Source of the DNA: Nocardiopsis coralli | Lineage (GTDB): Bacteria > Actinomycetota > Actinomycetes > Streptosporangiales > Streptosporangiaceae | NCBI RefSeq assembly: GCF_014892575.1 | Contig: NZ_JADBGI010000020.1 | Span: 1 to 42,639, forward strand | Direction of reading: 5' to 3' | Length of the DNA: 42,639 nucleotides | Shown: positions 25,801 to 34,574 of the stretch, one piece after another | How positions within the stretch are numbered: the stretch's first letter is position 1 | Layout: each line of letters begins with the position of its first letter | Notes under the pieces: generated by a model | Told to the model about the DNA's origin: nothing | Seen by the model: the letters and a program-made list of their open reading frames with translations, nothing else | Databases searched by the model: none | Translations under genes and position numbers: made by a program

Positions 25801-27078
25801 TGCGGCGGTGCGGGCGCGGGCGGTGTCGGGCAGGTCGTCGCCGCTGTCGGCGGGCCCCTCGGCGTCGTGCTCGATCCCGGCCCGGCGGGCGGCGTCGGTG
25901 AGTTCGCCGGACAGGCGCTGGGCGGTGGCGCGGTCGCGTTCGATGCGTTCGGCGACCCGGTCGGCCTCGGTGCGCAGCCCGGCGATCTCCTGGGCGCGCC
26001 CGTCGAGGCGTTCGGCCTGGGCGTGCAGGCGGCGGCCGTTCTCCTGGGCGGCGTTGCTGCGTTCGCGCAGGCCGGCGTGGTCGGTCAGGGCCTCGTCGGC
26101 CTCCAGGGCCTTGACCTGGGCGGCGAGCTCGCCGGCGCGGGCCTCGTGGCGTTCCTGTTCGGTGCGGGCCTCCTCGCGGGCGAGGGTGGCTCGGTCGTGC
26201 TCGGCGACGGCCCCGGTGACGGTGCGGGCGTGTTCGCCCGCCTGGTCGACGGCGGTGCGGATACGGCCCAGCCGGCGCTTCGCGTTGGCGGTCAGGTAGG
26301 CGGAGTACTCGCCGAGGAAGGTTCCGACGGCCTCGTGTGCGGCGTTGGCGCTGTCGAAGCGGCGCTGGACGGCGGCGAGGTTGGCGAAGTCGCGGGCGGC
26401 CTGGTCCAGGAGGGTCTCGTCGACGGGGCTCAGGCCGCTGGTGAGGGTCTCGGAGACCTTCTCGGGGTCGAGGTCCTTGGCGAGCAGGGGCCGGCGCAGG
26501 GCCAGGAGCAGGTCGAGGAGCTGGACGTAACGCTCCTTGAGCCCGAACAGGCGCGCGTCGACGGCGCGTCGGTAGTCGGTCGCGGTGCTGTGGTGGGCCT
26601 GTTCCCCGAGGGCGGCCTTGAGCTGGCGTTCGGTGAGGGGGCGGCCGTCGGAGGCCAGCAGTCCGAAGTCCACGCCCATGCGCCGGTCGGTGACGAAGAA
26701 GGAGGGCACGACGCCGTCGCGGTGTTTGTGGGCGCGCAGACCGATGACGAGGGTGACGGTCTCGGGCGGGGTGCCGCCCTCCCCGGCGGGGCGGGCGAAC
26801 TCCATCCACACGTACCCGTAGGCGGACTCGTCCCCCCGGTAGAGCAGGTTGGACTTCATGGTGCGGTTCTGGCCGCTGAACGGGTCGAGCCTGCGGGCGT
26901 CGGTGTAGCCGTCAAGGATGAAGGGGAACAGCACCTCCAGCGCCTTGGTCTTGCCGGAGCCGTTGTGCCCGCGCAGGACGAGCCGGCCGTCGGCGAAGGC
27001 GAACTCCTCGTCGACGTAGTCCCAGACGTTGATGACGCCTGCGCGGCTGGGCTGGAAGCGGTCGCTCCTGCGGCTCAT
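22882..27078 (-). CDS. jetC: JetC: SMC/MukB-like ATPase of a Wadjet system (TIGR02680)
   Basis: A 1398-residue SMC-like ATPase. The N-terminal half-head has the Walker A motif GHNGSGKT at 37-44, after the family-typical opening FQPSRAGVINVWDYVDEEF. A long Ala/Arg/Glu-rich coiled coil fills about 280-1090, interrupted near the middle by a hinge-like domain (about 590-720). The C-terminal half-head has the signature MSGGEKSAAIHLPLF near 1252 and Walker B RVVALDEAFAGIDD near 1284. All ATPase motifs are intact. In Wadjet, JetC with JetA and JetB forms a condensin-like complex that extrudes small circular DNA. ATG 27078 overlaps the jetB stop (ATGA) and has GAAGGA upstream. The gene ends at a strong terminator with no jetD behind it. 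Confidence 0.92.
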   Translation of the reverse strand: MSRRSDRFQPSRAGVINVWDYVDEEFAFADGRLVLRGHNGSGKTKALEVLFPFILDGYTDARRLDPFSGQNRTMKSNLLYRGDESAYGYVWMEFARPAGEGGTPPETVTLVIGLRAHKHRDGVVPSFFVTDRRMGVDFGLLASDGRPLTERQLKAALGEQAHHSTATDYRRAVDARLFGLKERYVQLLDLLLALRRPLLAKDLDPEKVSETLTSGLSPVDETLLDQAARDFANLAAVQRRFDSANAAHEAVGTFLGEYSAYLTANAKRRLGRIRTAVDQAGEHARTVTGAVAEHDRATLAREEARTEQERHEARAGELAAQVKALEADEALTDHAGLRERSNAAQENGRRLHAQAERLDGRAQEIAGLRTEADRVAERIERDRATAQRLSGELTDAARRAGIEHDAEGPADSGDDLPDTARARTAARRGDVDAVLEQLDALDTAEAVRSRADSDAARARADLEEHESAGSAAEEELTGLRSSAAEAVQAWAERWDLVEDTGRDALLAALDRCGDPGAPTLAEVLGEHTRTAQLQTAARLHGLETEEDEATAGLDRLTAERADIAAERDDAPPADQLRTAHREDRPGAPLWQLVRFADGVGEDRAAALEGALHAAGLLTAWVHPDPVQTRTALADGGSDAYLLPAAAPHEGPTLADVLVPEDQDHVPAAAINALLASVPLHEEGDAADAGGVDIRARFGLGVLVGAHPKPDAEFIGATARAHRRRERLADCDTRLAELTAHRDRLRESIDRARERQKDHERARADLPDTTPVARAVRGVEHRSTLLASARSTAARLARTLDAAVADADAHRARVRAVAAERALPTDRPGVEAAAAAVAEFERTATALHTARTDAAEYERDLDQRRETVDRLTGTLEGEREDLAAQQAAHEEETAEIAALEAAIDAPVKEILARLEGLRADRREADTAARAARTRAEEENTRVIQADTRREEGHKYLSHALEGLYEQVESLGEFTQPAVRTVLGVEPEAAWSDRHTWPSPEDAARRVLNGEVGTVLEALPENVAAHVTAFEEALAPLTGGGDKDERATATRMSNALRTFQETLGGDAEGYRVDHEVGPTGVITVFVNDENGRNPVSAFARTIADRVGEQGALLREEEHHVLEDELLGGIAQQIHERVRAARDLVRAMDGDTRARPMSSGTRIGIRWARSDGLNDRERLASQLVKRDGAGLGASGLAELRAVLRDMIRDHHAAHPRASYKQVLGAVLDYRRWYRFELRLAVPGQEEVKLTKNKHEQMSGGEKSAAIHLPLFAAANALYSSAAPTCPRVVALDEAFAGIDDRYKPELMGLTVTFDLDMFMTGHDLWVHYENVPMAAHYDMHHDKGSHTVSAMLMLWDGTQTVDADAGFAGNEELAAELLGLTPSRFVPQSTEGTLLAEAGQA

Positions 27079-28562
27079 GGGGTGGATCCTTCGGTCTGGT
27101 GCAGGTCGGCTGCGTCGGGGGCGCCCGGGTGCTGGCCTTCGGAGGTGTGCTCGGCCGCGCCGTCGGCGGGCTCCCCGTCCTCGGCGGTGTCCGGGGCGGC
27201 GAGGGGGCCGAACGGGAGTTGGCCGGTGTCGGCGCGTTCGGGCAGGGCGCCCTGGATGTTGCGGTAGCGCAGTGCGGCGGGCATGACCGCGACCCCGTCG
27301 GGGGTGGGCCGCACCAGCCGCAGGTCGGCGAGCAGGGCCAGGGCGGCGTCGAGGAGGCCGTGGGGGTCCTGCTGCCAGGTGTTGGTGAAGGACGCGGACC
27401 CGAACTCGGCGAACAGGTCGGCGACCATGCCCTCCAGGCGTGCCCGGTCCACGACCGGGACCCGGTCGGGGTCGGCGTCGGGGCCGGCGCCGGCGGGTGA
27501 GGGGTCGGTCCAGGCGAGCTCTCCGACGACGCCGTGGCGGGGCAGCCCGGCGTCGACCTGGCGCACGAGGTCGCCGTGTTCGTGGCCCCGGGCGGGCAGT
27601 TCGCGGTGGTCGAGTGCGGCCCAGGAGGTCTCGAACAGGTCGGCGATCTGGGCCAGCAGGAGCCCGGCGGTGCGGGTGACGGCGCCGCCGCGGCCGGGGA
27701 AGGGCCGGTCGGTGAACAGGCCGGAGGGGTCGGCGAGCAGCACCCCTTCGGCGCGGCGCTCGACCACCGTGCCGGTCATGCGGGCCACGTCCTCGGCGGG
27801 GCCCTTGGTGCGCAGGGCGGAGGCGACCTCCGGGTCGAGGTCGGCGTAGAGCACGACGGGGTGTTCGATCAGCAGGCGGCGGGCGCGCTGTGCGGCGCGT
27901 TCGCGGCCCAGTTCCCGCGGGACGGGGTCGCTGAGCAGGCCGGTGACGCTGCCCAGGTGCTGCACGGGCCGGGCGGGCCGGAAGAGGATCTCGCAGATCT
28001 CGTGGTCGATGTCGAAGAGCGCGTCGGCGTGCTCGTGGCCGCGTGCCCAGGCCTCCAGCGACCCGTCGGACAGGTGCAGGGCCCCGCGGTCCAGGAGCCA
28101 GTGCGCGGCGTCGACGAGGGCGGCCTTGTGTGTGGAGTCGGTGGGGTCGTAGCCGAGCCCGTCCACCTCGTTGGCCGAGGGGGTGAAGCGGCGCACCAGG
28201 TCGCCGAGGCTGATCTCGACCTGCGAGCGCTGGAAGGAGGCCAGCAGCAGGCACAGGTAGGCCAGGCGGCGCCGGTCGAAGGGTCGGCCCTTGCGTGCGA
28301 ACACCTGGCGCTGGGTGGGGTCGAGCTCGTCGAGTTCGCGGACCAGGCGCACGTGGTCGGTGGTGGCGATGAGCGTGTAGCCGAAGAGGGCGCGCAGGTC
28401 CTCGGACATCTGGTCGGCCCAGCGGAGCACGTGTTCGAGTGCACCGGGACGGGGGCGGTCGGCGGTGATGAGGTCGCACGTGAGCACCCGTCGCACGGCC
28501 TGTTGGTAGGTGCCCAGGTCGGCGGGGTCGACGGTGCGTGCGGGGCCGCGGCGGCGGGCCAT
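27075..28562 (-). CDS. jetB: JetB: DUF2398 / TIGR02678 family protein of a Wadjet system
   Basis: A 495-residue protein of the DUF2398 family, the presumed KITE/MukE-like partner of JetC. It opens MARRRGPARTVDPADLGTYQ and has the family-like segments HVRLVRELDELDPTQRQVFA and RRRLAYLCLLLASFQRSQV. It then shows winged-helix-like helices and a conserved RPFPGRGGAVTRTAGLLLA segment. The C terminus (about 455-495) is a disordered acidic tail. ATG 28562 shares one base with the jetA stop (TGATG) and follows GGGGAAG. Its own stop overlaps the jetC start by 4 bp. Translation of all three is therefore coupled, consistent with a fixed-stoichiometry complex. Confidence 0.88.
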   Translation of the reverse strand: MARRRGPARTVDPADLGTYQQAVRRVLTCDLITADRPRPGALEHVLRWADQMSEDLRALFGYTLIATTDHVRLVRELDELDPTQRQVFARKGRPFDRRRLAYLCLLLASFQRSQVEISLGDLVRRFTPSANEVDGLGYDPTDSTHKAALVDAAHWLLDRGALHLSDGSLEAWARGHEHADALFDIDHEICEILFRPARPVQHLGSVTGLLSDPVPRELGRERAAQRARRLLIEHPVVLYADLDPEVASALRTKGPAEDVARMTGTVVERRAEGVLLADPSGLFTDRPFPGRGGAVTRTAGLLLAQIADLFETSWAALDHRELPARGHEHGDLVRQVDAGLPRHGVVGELAWTDPSPAGAGPDADPDRVPVVDRARLEGMVADLFAEFGSASFTNTWQQDPHGLLDAALALLADLRLVRPTPDGVAVMPAALRYRNIQGALPERADTGQLPFGPLAAPDTAEDGEPADGAAEHTSEGQHPGAPDAADLHQTEGSTP

Positions 28563-30079
28563 CACTTCCCCTTTCCGGCGAGGAGTTCGAGGCGGAAGCC
28601 CGGCAGGTGGATGCTGCCCTGGACGGTGCGCACGGTGCTGCCCTCCTCGCTGGGGACCAGCCGCACGGTGGTCCCGCCGTCGGTGCCGTCGGCCGAGCGC
28701 AGGCGGCCGGCCACGACACTGCGGGACTCCAGGGCCTTGGTGACCAGGCGCAGCAGGATGCGGGTGTCGGTCTCGTCCAGGACGCGGGCGTGGGCGCCGT
28801 CGGAGACCAGGTCGCGGGCGGCCCGGCGTTCGGCGGCGCGGTCCTCGGCCTGGCGCTCGCGCAGCGCGGCCTTGGCGCCGGGGTTGCGGCGCACGGGCTT
28901 GGGCACGCCGGTGCTGGGCGCCCGGTCGCTGCGGAAGAGCGTCACCGACACCTCGACCCCGGGGGCGTCCCACCAGGTGGTGTTGGGCGAGATCTGTTCG
29001 CCGTCCTCGTGCGCGGTTCCCAGGTGGCGGGCGGAGCGCATGTTGAACGCGGCGCCCATGAGGGCGTGGGCGGCGCCGTCGTCGGGGGCGCCGTGCACCC
29101 ATTCGGCGAGGTGGCGCAGTTGCGTGGAGCGGTTCACGCCGCTGCGCTGGGCCTCGGTGATCTGGCGCAGCAGGGCGATGACGCCGGAGACGGCCGAGCG
29201 GGTGGCGGCGCCCAGTTCGGCGGCGCGGGTCGGCGCGGTGCCGTCGGAGGCGAACCATCCGCGCACGGCCAGCCAGCGGCGGCGCCAGTCCTCCAGGCGT
29301 TCGGCGCGGTCCATGAACAGGCGTTCGTCGGCCTCGGCGGCGCGCGAGAGCAGGGTGGACAGGCCGGTGTCCTCGACCTCGTGCACGGCGGTGTCCAGGC
29401 GCGGCAGGTAACGCTCGAGCTCGGCCATGAAATCGGACATGTGCACGAGCAGGGCGTTCTTGTGGCGCAGGAACACCTCCGGGGAGGCCTCCGTGGAGCG
29501 CAGGATCTCGCCGAGGGTCACGTGGAACTGGGCGGAGCGGCGGCCCATGTCCTCCATCACCGAGTCCAGGCGGGACAGGCGACGGTAGACGTCCTCACCC
29601 TGACCGGTGCGGTTGGCCTCGGCCAGGGCGCGCAGGTCGTCGAGCACGTCGGAGAAGACCAGGCGGGAGAGGTTGACGTCCTCGACACGGGCGCCGAGCA
29701 CGTTCTCGACCGCCTGGTAGGCCCAGTAGCCGAGCTCGCCGAACTGGTAGACCGACTGCCGGTTGCGGTAGCTGGCCAGGTTCCCGGCGCGGGAGGCGTC
29801 GTCGAAGCGGTGCACGAGCCCGTCGGCGGCGAGCTGGTCGAGGCGGTCGCGCAGGCCGCTGTCGGGGACGGTCACCTCGGGGTGGGCGGCGGAGAGTTCG
29901 CGCAGGGCCCCGGCGACGTCGCCGGCCCCGACCTGGACCTGGTGCACCTCGCGCAGGCGGTCCATGGCCCGCAGGATCCACAGGTAGGTCACGTGGTCGT
30001 CGCGACGGGTGAAGTTGAACAGTCGGAAGCGGTCGCTGACCGCGAGCGCGTCCAGGTCCAGGGCCCTGCGCTCAGCCAC
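28562..30079 (-). CDS. jetA: JetA: DUF2397 / TIGR02677 family protein of a Wadjet system
   Basis: A 505-residue protein of the DUF2397 family, the presumed kleisin (MukF-like) subunit. Features are an N-terminal winged helix (VSDRFRLFNFTRRDDHVTYL; then RDRLDQLAADGLVHRF), long amphipathic helices across about 130-330, and a C-terminal wing region (TDTRILLRLVTKAL) ending SIHLPGFRLELLAGKGK. The open frame begins at 30187, but GTG 30079 (MAERRALDLD) is chosen since conserved sequence starts there; upstream residues are Arg/Pro-rich. The ribosome binding site is weak (ACGGGG). It is first in jetABC and diverges from the Mrr-like nuclease gene with 254 bp between starts. Confidence 0.87.
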   Translation of the reverse strand: MAERRALDLDALAVSDRFRLFNFTRRDDHVTYLWILRAMDRLREVHQVQVGAGDVAGALRELSAAHPEVTVPDSGLRDRLDQLAADGLVHRFDDASRAGNLASYRNRQSVYQFGELGYWAYQAVENVLGARVEDVNLSRLVFSDVLDDLRALAEANRTGQGEDVYRRLSRLDSVMEDMGRRSAQFHVTLGEILRSTEASPEVFLRHKNALLVHMSDFMAELERYLPRLDTAVHEVEDTGLSTLLSRAAEADERLFMDRAERLEDWRRRWLAVRGWFASDGTAPTRAAELGAATRSAVSGVIALLRQITEAQRSGVNRSTQLRHLAEWVHGAPDDGAAHALMGAAFNMRSARHLGTAHEDGEQISPNTTWWDAPGVEVSVTLFRSDRAPSTGVPKPVRRNPGAKAALRERQAEDRAAERRAARDLVSDGAHARVLDETDTRILLRLVTKALESRSVVAGRLRSADGTDGGTTVRLVPSEEGSTVRTVQGSIHLPGFRLELLAGKGK

Positions 30080-30333
30080 GGATCGATACCCCGTTCTCTG
30101 TCCGGATGCACGGTTGCACGTTCGTCGAAGGCGTCGCGGCCGCGGCGCTCCCCCGCCCCTGACCGGCCCGACCGGCGACCATCCCATTCTGACAGCGTCG
30201 CGGGGTGGCCGGATCCGGGTCGGGCGGCAGGGGCGGTGGGGTGGGGCACAGGTGTCTGCTTCCCCCGCCCCGCAGGGCTTCCGGGGCCGCCGAGTATGCT
30301 CCCGACGGGTCGGTGGACGTGAGGAGGACCGCG

Positions 30334-30987
30334 GTGGGACGGCGGCGCAGGCGGGGTGTGTGGGCGTTCGTGCGCCGTCACCGGGACGGGTGGCCGTGGG
30401 TGGTGCTGGGGCTGTTGGCGTTGGGCACGTGGCTCAGCACGAACGCCGACCGGCCGCTGCTGTGGGCCGCGCTCGGAACCGCCGGCCTCGCGGGCGCCGC
30501 GGCGCTGGGGTGGTGGCTGCGTCGCCGGTGGGCCGCCTGGCGCGAGCAGCGGCTGGTGGCACGCACCGACCTGTCGGGCGTGGACCTGATGGGCGGGACC
30601 GAGTTCGAGGCGTTCGTGGCCTCCCTGATGCGCACCCACGGGTACCGGCGGGTGGAGGTGGTGGGCGGCGCCTCCGACGGCGGCGCGGACGTGCGCGCCC
30701 GTGCCCCGGACGGACGTGCGGTCGTGGTGCAGTGCAAGCGCTGGCGGCGGCCGGTGCCGCCGAACGAGGTGCGGGCGTTCGTGGGCACGCTCTCGGGGAG
30801 CCACCGGGGGTTCACGGGGGTGTTCGTGGCCTCCCGGGGGTTCACCGACGCGGCGGTGCGCGAGGCCGACGCGGGCCACGACGCGGCGCTGGTCCTGGTG
30901 GGCCGCGAGGAGCTGGCCCTGTGGATGCGCGGAGAGCGCGCCCCCGAGCTGCCGCCGATGCGCACCGGGGCCGCCGACGCCGCGTGA
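30334..30987 (+). CDS. Membrane-anchored Mrr-type restriction endonuclease-like protein
   Basis: A 217-residue protein. Two membrane helices at about 19-34 and 41-61 follow a basic N terminus. From about 88 comes a PD-(D/E)XK nuclease of the Mrr_cat family: GTEFEAFVASLM with Glu 90, then SDGGADV with Asp 119, then QCK with Gln 133 and Lys 135. All catalytic residues are present. It should cleave DNA at or near the membrane. GTG 30334 is chosen for GAGGAGG 7 nt upstream, and a -10-like TATGCT lies at 30295-30300. Similar two-helix Mrr proteins occur alone in many actinomycetes, so its link with the divergent jetABC is suggestive only. Confidence 0.85.
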   Translation: MGRRRRRGVWAFVRRHRDGWPWVVLGLLALGTWLSTNADRPLLWAALGTAGLAGAAALGWWLRRRWAAWREQRLVARTDLSGVDLMGGTEFEAFVASLMRTHGYRRVEVVGGASDGGADVRARAPDGRAVVVQCKRWRRPVPPNEVRAFVGTLSGSHRGFTGVFVASRGFTDAAVREADAGHDAALVLVGREELALWMRGERAPELPPMRTGAADAA

Positions 30988-31146
30988 GAGGGCCGGCCAC
31001 CCGGTGGCGCTACCAGGCTCCGGACGAGGGTTCGGCGAGCACCCGCGACCGGGGAAAAACGCGTTGCCCCGGGTTCGCGGGCCGTGCGAGGCTGCGCTGC
31101 GGCGTGCCTGGCAGGCACGCGCACGAGGCACAGGGGGGGGACGGGC

Positions 31147-32832
31147 GTGGGCCACATCGACGTCAACCAGGTGGGGCACGTCCTGCCGGACGGGCGGCCG
31201 CTGCTGGACGCGGTCTCCTTCCGGGTCGGCGAGGGGTCCAAGACGGCGCTGATCGGCGCGAACGGTGCGGGCAAGAGCACCCTGCTGCGGCTGCTGCGCG
31301 GCGAGTTCGCGCCGCAGTCGGGCGCGGTGACCGTGGAGGGCGAGCTCGGGGTGATGCCCCAGTTCGTGGGGCACGTGCGCGACGCCACGACCGTGCACGA
31401 CCTGCTGGTCTCGGTCTCCCCCACCGCGGTGCGCCGGGCGCACGCCCGTCTGGAGCGGGCCGAGGAGGCGATGATGGCCTCCGAGGACGAGAAGACCCAG
31501 ATGCGGTACGCCGAGGCCATCACCGCCTACCACGACGCCGGCGGGTACGACGCCGAGGTCGTGTGGGACCAGTGCTGCATGGCGGCGCTCGGCCTGCCCT
31601 ACACGCAGTGCCGGTGGCGCGAGGTGCGCACGCTCTCCGGCGGTGAGCAGAAGCGCCTGGTGATCGAGGCGCTCCTGCGCGGCCCCGCCCCGGTCCTGCT
31701 GCTGGACGAGCCGGACAACTATCTGGACGTCCCGGGCAAGCGGTGGCTGGAGGAGGCCCTGCGCGCGAGCCCGAAGACGGTCCTGTTCGTCTCACACGAC
31801 CGCGAGCTCCTGAGCCGGGTCCCGGACCGCATCGTCACCGTGGAACTCGGCGCCGCGGGCAACAGCGCGTGGGTGCACGGCGGGTCCTTCGAGACCTACC
31901 ACGCGGCGCGCCGGGAGCGGTTCGAGCGCCTGGACGAGCTGCGCCGGCGTTGGGACGAGGAGCACGCCAAGCTCAAGGACCTCGTGCGCATGTTCAAACA
32001 GAAGGCCGCCTACAACTCGGACATGGCCTCGCGGTACCAGTCGGCGCTGACCCGGTTGCGCCGTTTCGAGGACGCCGGTCCGCCCCAGCAGCGCCCGCGG
32101 GAGCAGAACCTGCGCATGCGGCTGCGCGGGGGCCGCACCGGCAAACGGGCCCTGGTGTGCGAGGACCTGGAGCTGACCGGGCTCATGCGCCCCTTCGACC
32201 TGGAGGTGCGCTACGGCGAGCGTGTCGCGGCGCTGGGCGCCAACGGGTCGGGCAAGTCCCACTTCCTGCGGCTGCTGGCCGGGGGCGGGAGCCTGCCGGA
32301 GGCGTCACTGCTGTCGGAGGAGGAGCGGGCCCGCATCGCCCCGGTCGGGCACACCGGGAAGGCACGCTTGGGGGCGCGCGTGTCCCCGGGTTGGTTCGCG
32401 CAGACCCACGAGCACCCGGAGTTCGCCGGGCGCACGCTGTTGGAGATCCTGCACGAGGGTGAGGGCTCCCGGAAGGGTCTGCCGCGTGACGAGTCGGGGC
32501 GTGCGCTGGACCGTTACGAGCTGGCGTCCTCGGCCGAGCAGACCTTCGACACACTGTCGGGCGGGCAGCAGGCGCGGTTCCAGATCCTGTTGCTGGAGCT
32601 GGCGGGCTCGACGATGCTGCTGCTGGACGAGCCGACCGACAACCTGGACGTGGTCTCGGCCGAGGCGCTGGAGACCGCGTTGGAACCGTTCGAGGGCACG
32701 GTCCTGGCGGTCACGCACGACCGGTGGTTCGCCCGGGGGTTCGACCGTTTCCTGGTCTTCGCCTCCGACGGCCGGGTGCTGGAGACCTCGGAACCGGTGT
32801 GGGACGAGGGGCGCGTGCGGCGCCCGCGCTGA
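31147..32832 (+). CDS. ABC-F family ATP-binding protein
   Basis: A 561-residue soluble protein with two ABC ATPase domains and no membrane segment. Domain 1 has Walker A GANGAGKST near 37, signature LSGGEQKR near 163 and Walker B VLLLDEPDNYLD. A charged helical linker (about 255-300, rich in Arg, Glu and Lys) follows. Domain 2 has Walker A GANGSGKS near 364, signature LSGGQQAR near 470 and LLLDEPTDNLD. ABC-F proteins act on ribosomes, as translation factors or as antibiotic-resistance target protectors. No antibiotic cluster is visible next to it, so a general translation role is at least as likely. GTG 31147 follows a G-rich ribosome binding site; the frame is open from 31084. Confidence 0.9.
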   Translation: MGHIDVNQVGHVLPDGRPLLDAVSFRVGEGSKTALIGANGAGKSTLLRLLRGEFAPQSGAVTVEGELGVMPQFVGHVRDATTVHDLLVSVSPTAVRRAHARLERAEEAMMASEDEKTQMRYAEAITAYHDAGGYDAEVVWDQCCMAALGLPYTQCRWREVRTLSGGEQKRLVIEALLRGPAPVLLLDEPDNYLDVPGKRWLEEALRASPKTVLFVSHDRELLSRVPDRIVTVELGAAGNSAWVHGGSFETYHAARRERFERLDELRRRWDEEHAKLKDLVRMFKQKAAYNSDMASRYQSALTRLRRFEDAGPPQQRPREQNLRMRLRGGRTGKRALVCEDLELTGLMRPFDLEVRYGERVAALGANGSGKSHFLRLLAGGGSLPEASLLSEEERARIAPVGHTGKARLGARVSPGWFAQTHEHPEFAGRTLLEILHEGEGSRKGLPRDESGRALDRYELASSAEQTFDTLSGGQQARFQILLLELAGSTMLLLDEPTDNLDVVSAEALETALEPFEGTVLAVTHDRWFARGFDRFLVFASDGRVLETSEPVWDEGRVRRPR

Positions 32833-32862
32833 CGGGGGCCGGCACCGGTGACCCGCGCCGGC

Positions 32863-34492
32863 TCAGCCCCGGTCCCGCACACCGCCGTAGGCGACACCGG
32901 ACAGGTCGGCGAGGTCGCGTTTCCAGGCCACCAGGTCATCCGGTGAGAACCGTGCGAGGTGGTCGTGGCCGCACGCGCGGGCCAGCACCGGCCATGAGTT
33001 CGACCGAGGCGCCGAGGAACCGGGCGAGGCGGTCGGCGCCCTCGTCCACGGGCAGGCGTGCGCGCAGGCGCGGGTTCTGGGTGGCGATCCCGACGGGGCA
33101 GTTGTCGGTGTGGCAGGCGCGCATGCCCAGGCAGCCGATGGCCTGCATCGCCGAGTTGGCCACGGCGACGGCGTCGGCCCCCAGCGCCAGGGCCTTGGCG
33201 AAGTCGGCGGGCAGGCGCAGGCCTCCGGTGGCCACGAGCGTGACGTCGGGGCGTTCGCGCCGGTCCAGGTGGCGGCGGGCGCGGGCAAGCGCGGGGATGG
33301 TGGGCACGGAGATGTTCTCGCGGAACAGCAGCAGTGCGGCCCCGGTCCCGCCGCCGCGGCCGTCGAGGATGACGTAGTCGACCCCGATGTCGAGGGCCGC
33401 GTCCAGGTCGCGTTCGATGTGCTGGGCGGAGAGCTTGAAGCCGACGGGGATCCCGCCGGTGGCCTCGCGCACCTGCGCGGCGACCTCGCGGAAGTCGGCC
33501 GTGGTGGTCAGGTCGGGAAAGCGTGCCGGGGAGACGGCGGCTTCGCCCTCGGCCAGGCCGCGCACCTGGGCGATGCGTCCGGAGACCTTGTGCCCGGGCA
33601 GGTGGCCGCCGGTACCGGTCTTGGCGGCCTGCCCGCCCTTGAAGTGGAAGGCCTGGCACCGGGCGACCTTGTCCATGGAGAACCCGAAACGGGCCGAGGC
33701 GAGTTCGTAGAAGTACCGTCCGTTGGCCTCCTGTTCCTCGGGGAGCATGCCGCCCTCGCCCGAGCAGATCCCCGTGCCGGCGCGTTGGGCACCGGTGGCC
33801 AGGGCGGTCTTGGCCTCCTGCGACAGGGCGCCGAAGCTCATGTCGGACACCAGCAGGGGGATGTCCAGGTGCAGGGGCCGGCGGGCGCGGGGGCCGATGA
33901 CCACCTCGGTGCCCACGGGTTCGTCGTCCAGCAGCGGAGGCGTGGCCAGTTGGGCGGTGACGATCTGCAGGTCGTCCCAGGTGGGGACCTGGTCGCGGGG
34001 CACGCCCATGGCGGCGACGGCGCCGTGGTGGCCGACCTTGCTCAGGCCGTCGGCGGCCAGGCGGTGGATCTCGCCGTTGTGGGGTTCGTCGGGGGTGCCG
34101 CGGAAGTCGGCGTAGGTGCCCTGGTAGGTGTCGCGGCGGTAGGGCTGGGGGTTGCGTTCGGCCCAGGCGGCGATCTCCTCCGCGTCGGCCCAGACCGCGC
34201 CGTCGGCGACCCAGGAGGTGAACCTGTGCACGTCGGCGCCCTGGTGCGCGGGGTTGGTGTTGCGGCCGGTGCGCAGGTCGTAGGTGGAACCGTGCAACCC
34301 GCAGACCAGACGGGTGCCGCGCACGTGGGCGTCGCTGAGCAGGGCTCCGCGGTGCCTGCAGCGGCCGTACAGGACGGAGACGTCCTCGGTACCGGGTGCG
34401 CGGACCACGACCAGGTCCACCCCGGCCACCAGTGCGTGCCTGGGTTCCCCTTCGGCGAGTTCGTCCCAGGAGGCGAGTCTGACCGCGCCCAT
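32863..34492 (-). pseudogene. Rieske/glutamate-synthase-like fusion protein, frameshifted near its C terminus
   Basis: From ATG 34492 the product has an N-terminal Rieske [2Fe-2S] domain (C45-x-H47 in GRCRHRG and C64-x-x-H67 in CGLHG). An FMN-binding glutamate synthase-like domain follows: SFGALSQEAK, GICSGEGGM, FHFKGGQAAKTGTGG, the phosphate-binding ILDGRGGGTGAA, and the 3Fe-4S cysteines in CLGMRACHTDNCP. Such proteins probably carry out FMN redox chemistry with electrons passed through the clusters. Near 32989 the frame breaks after GASVELMA. In frame the protein stops at 32936 with an unrelated tail, while the frame beside it continues with VLARACGHDHLARF and the family-typical end LADLSGVAYGGV to 32863. 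One extra base explains both. Either a real frameshift mutation or a sequencing error. AGGGGA precedes the start. Confidence 0.8.
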
Positions 34493-34574
34493 GACCGTGT
34501 CCCCTTCCCCACCGGCTGTCGGTGGTGGCCTTCTTCCCCGGCGGTGGCGGACACACACCGCTCTCGGGTCGTCG

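Noticed and set aside
24100..27267. A 1055-codon open frame on the plus strand opposite jetC and jetB
   Set aside because: It is Gly/Ala/Val-rich low-complexity sequence without domains, produced by high GC on the antisense of the true coiled-coil gene.
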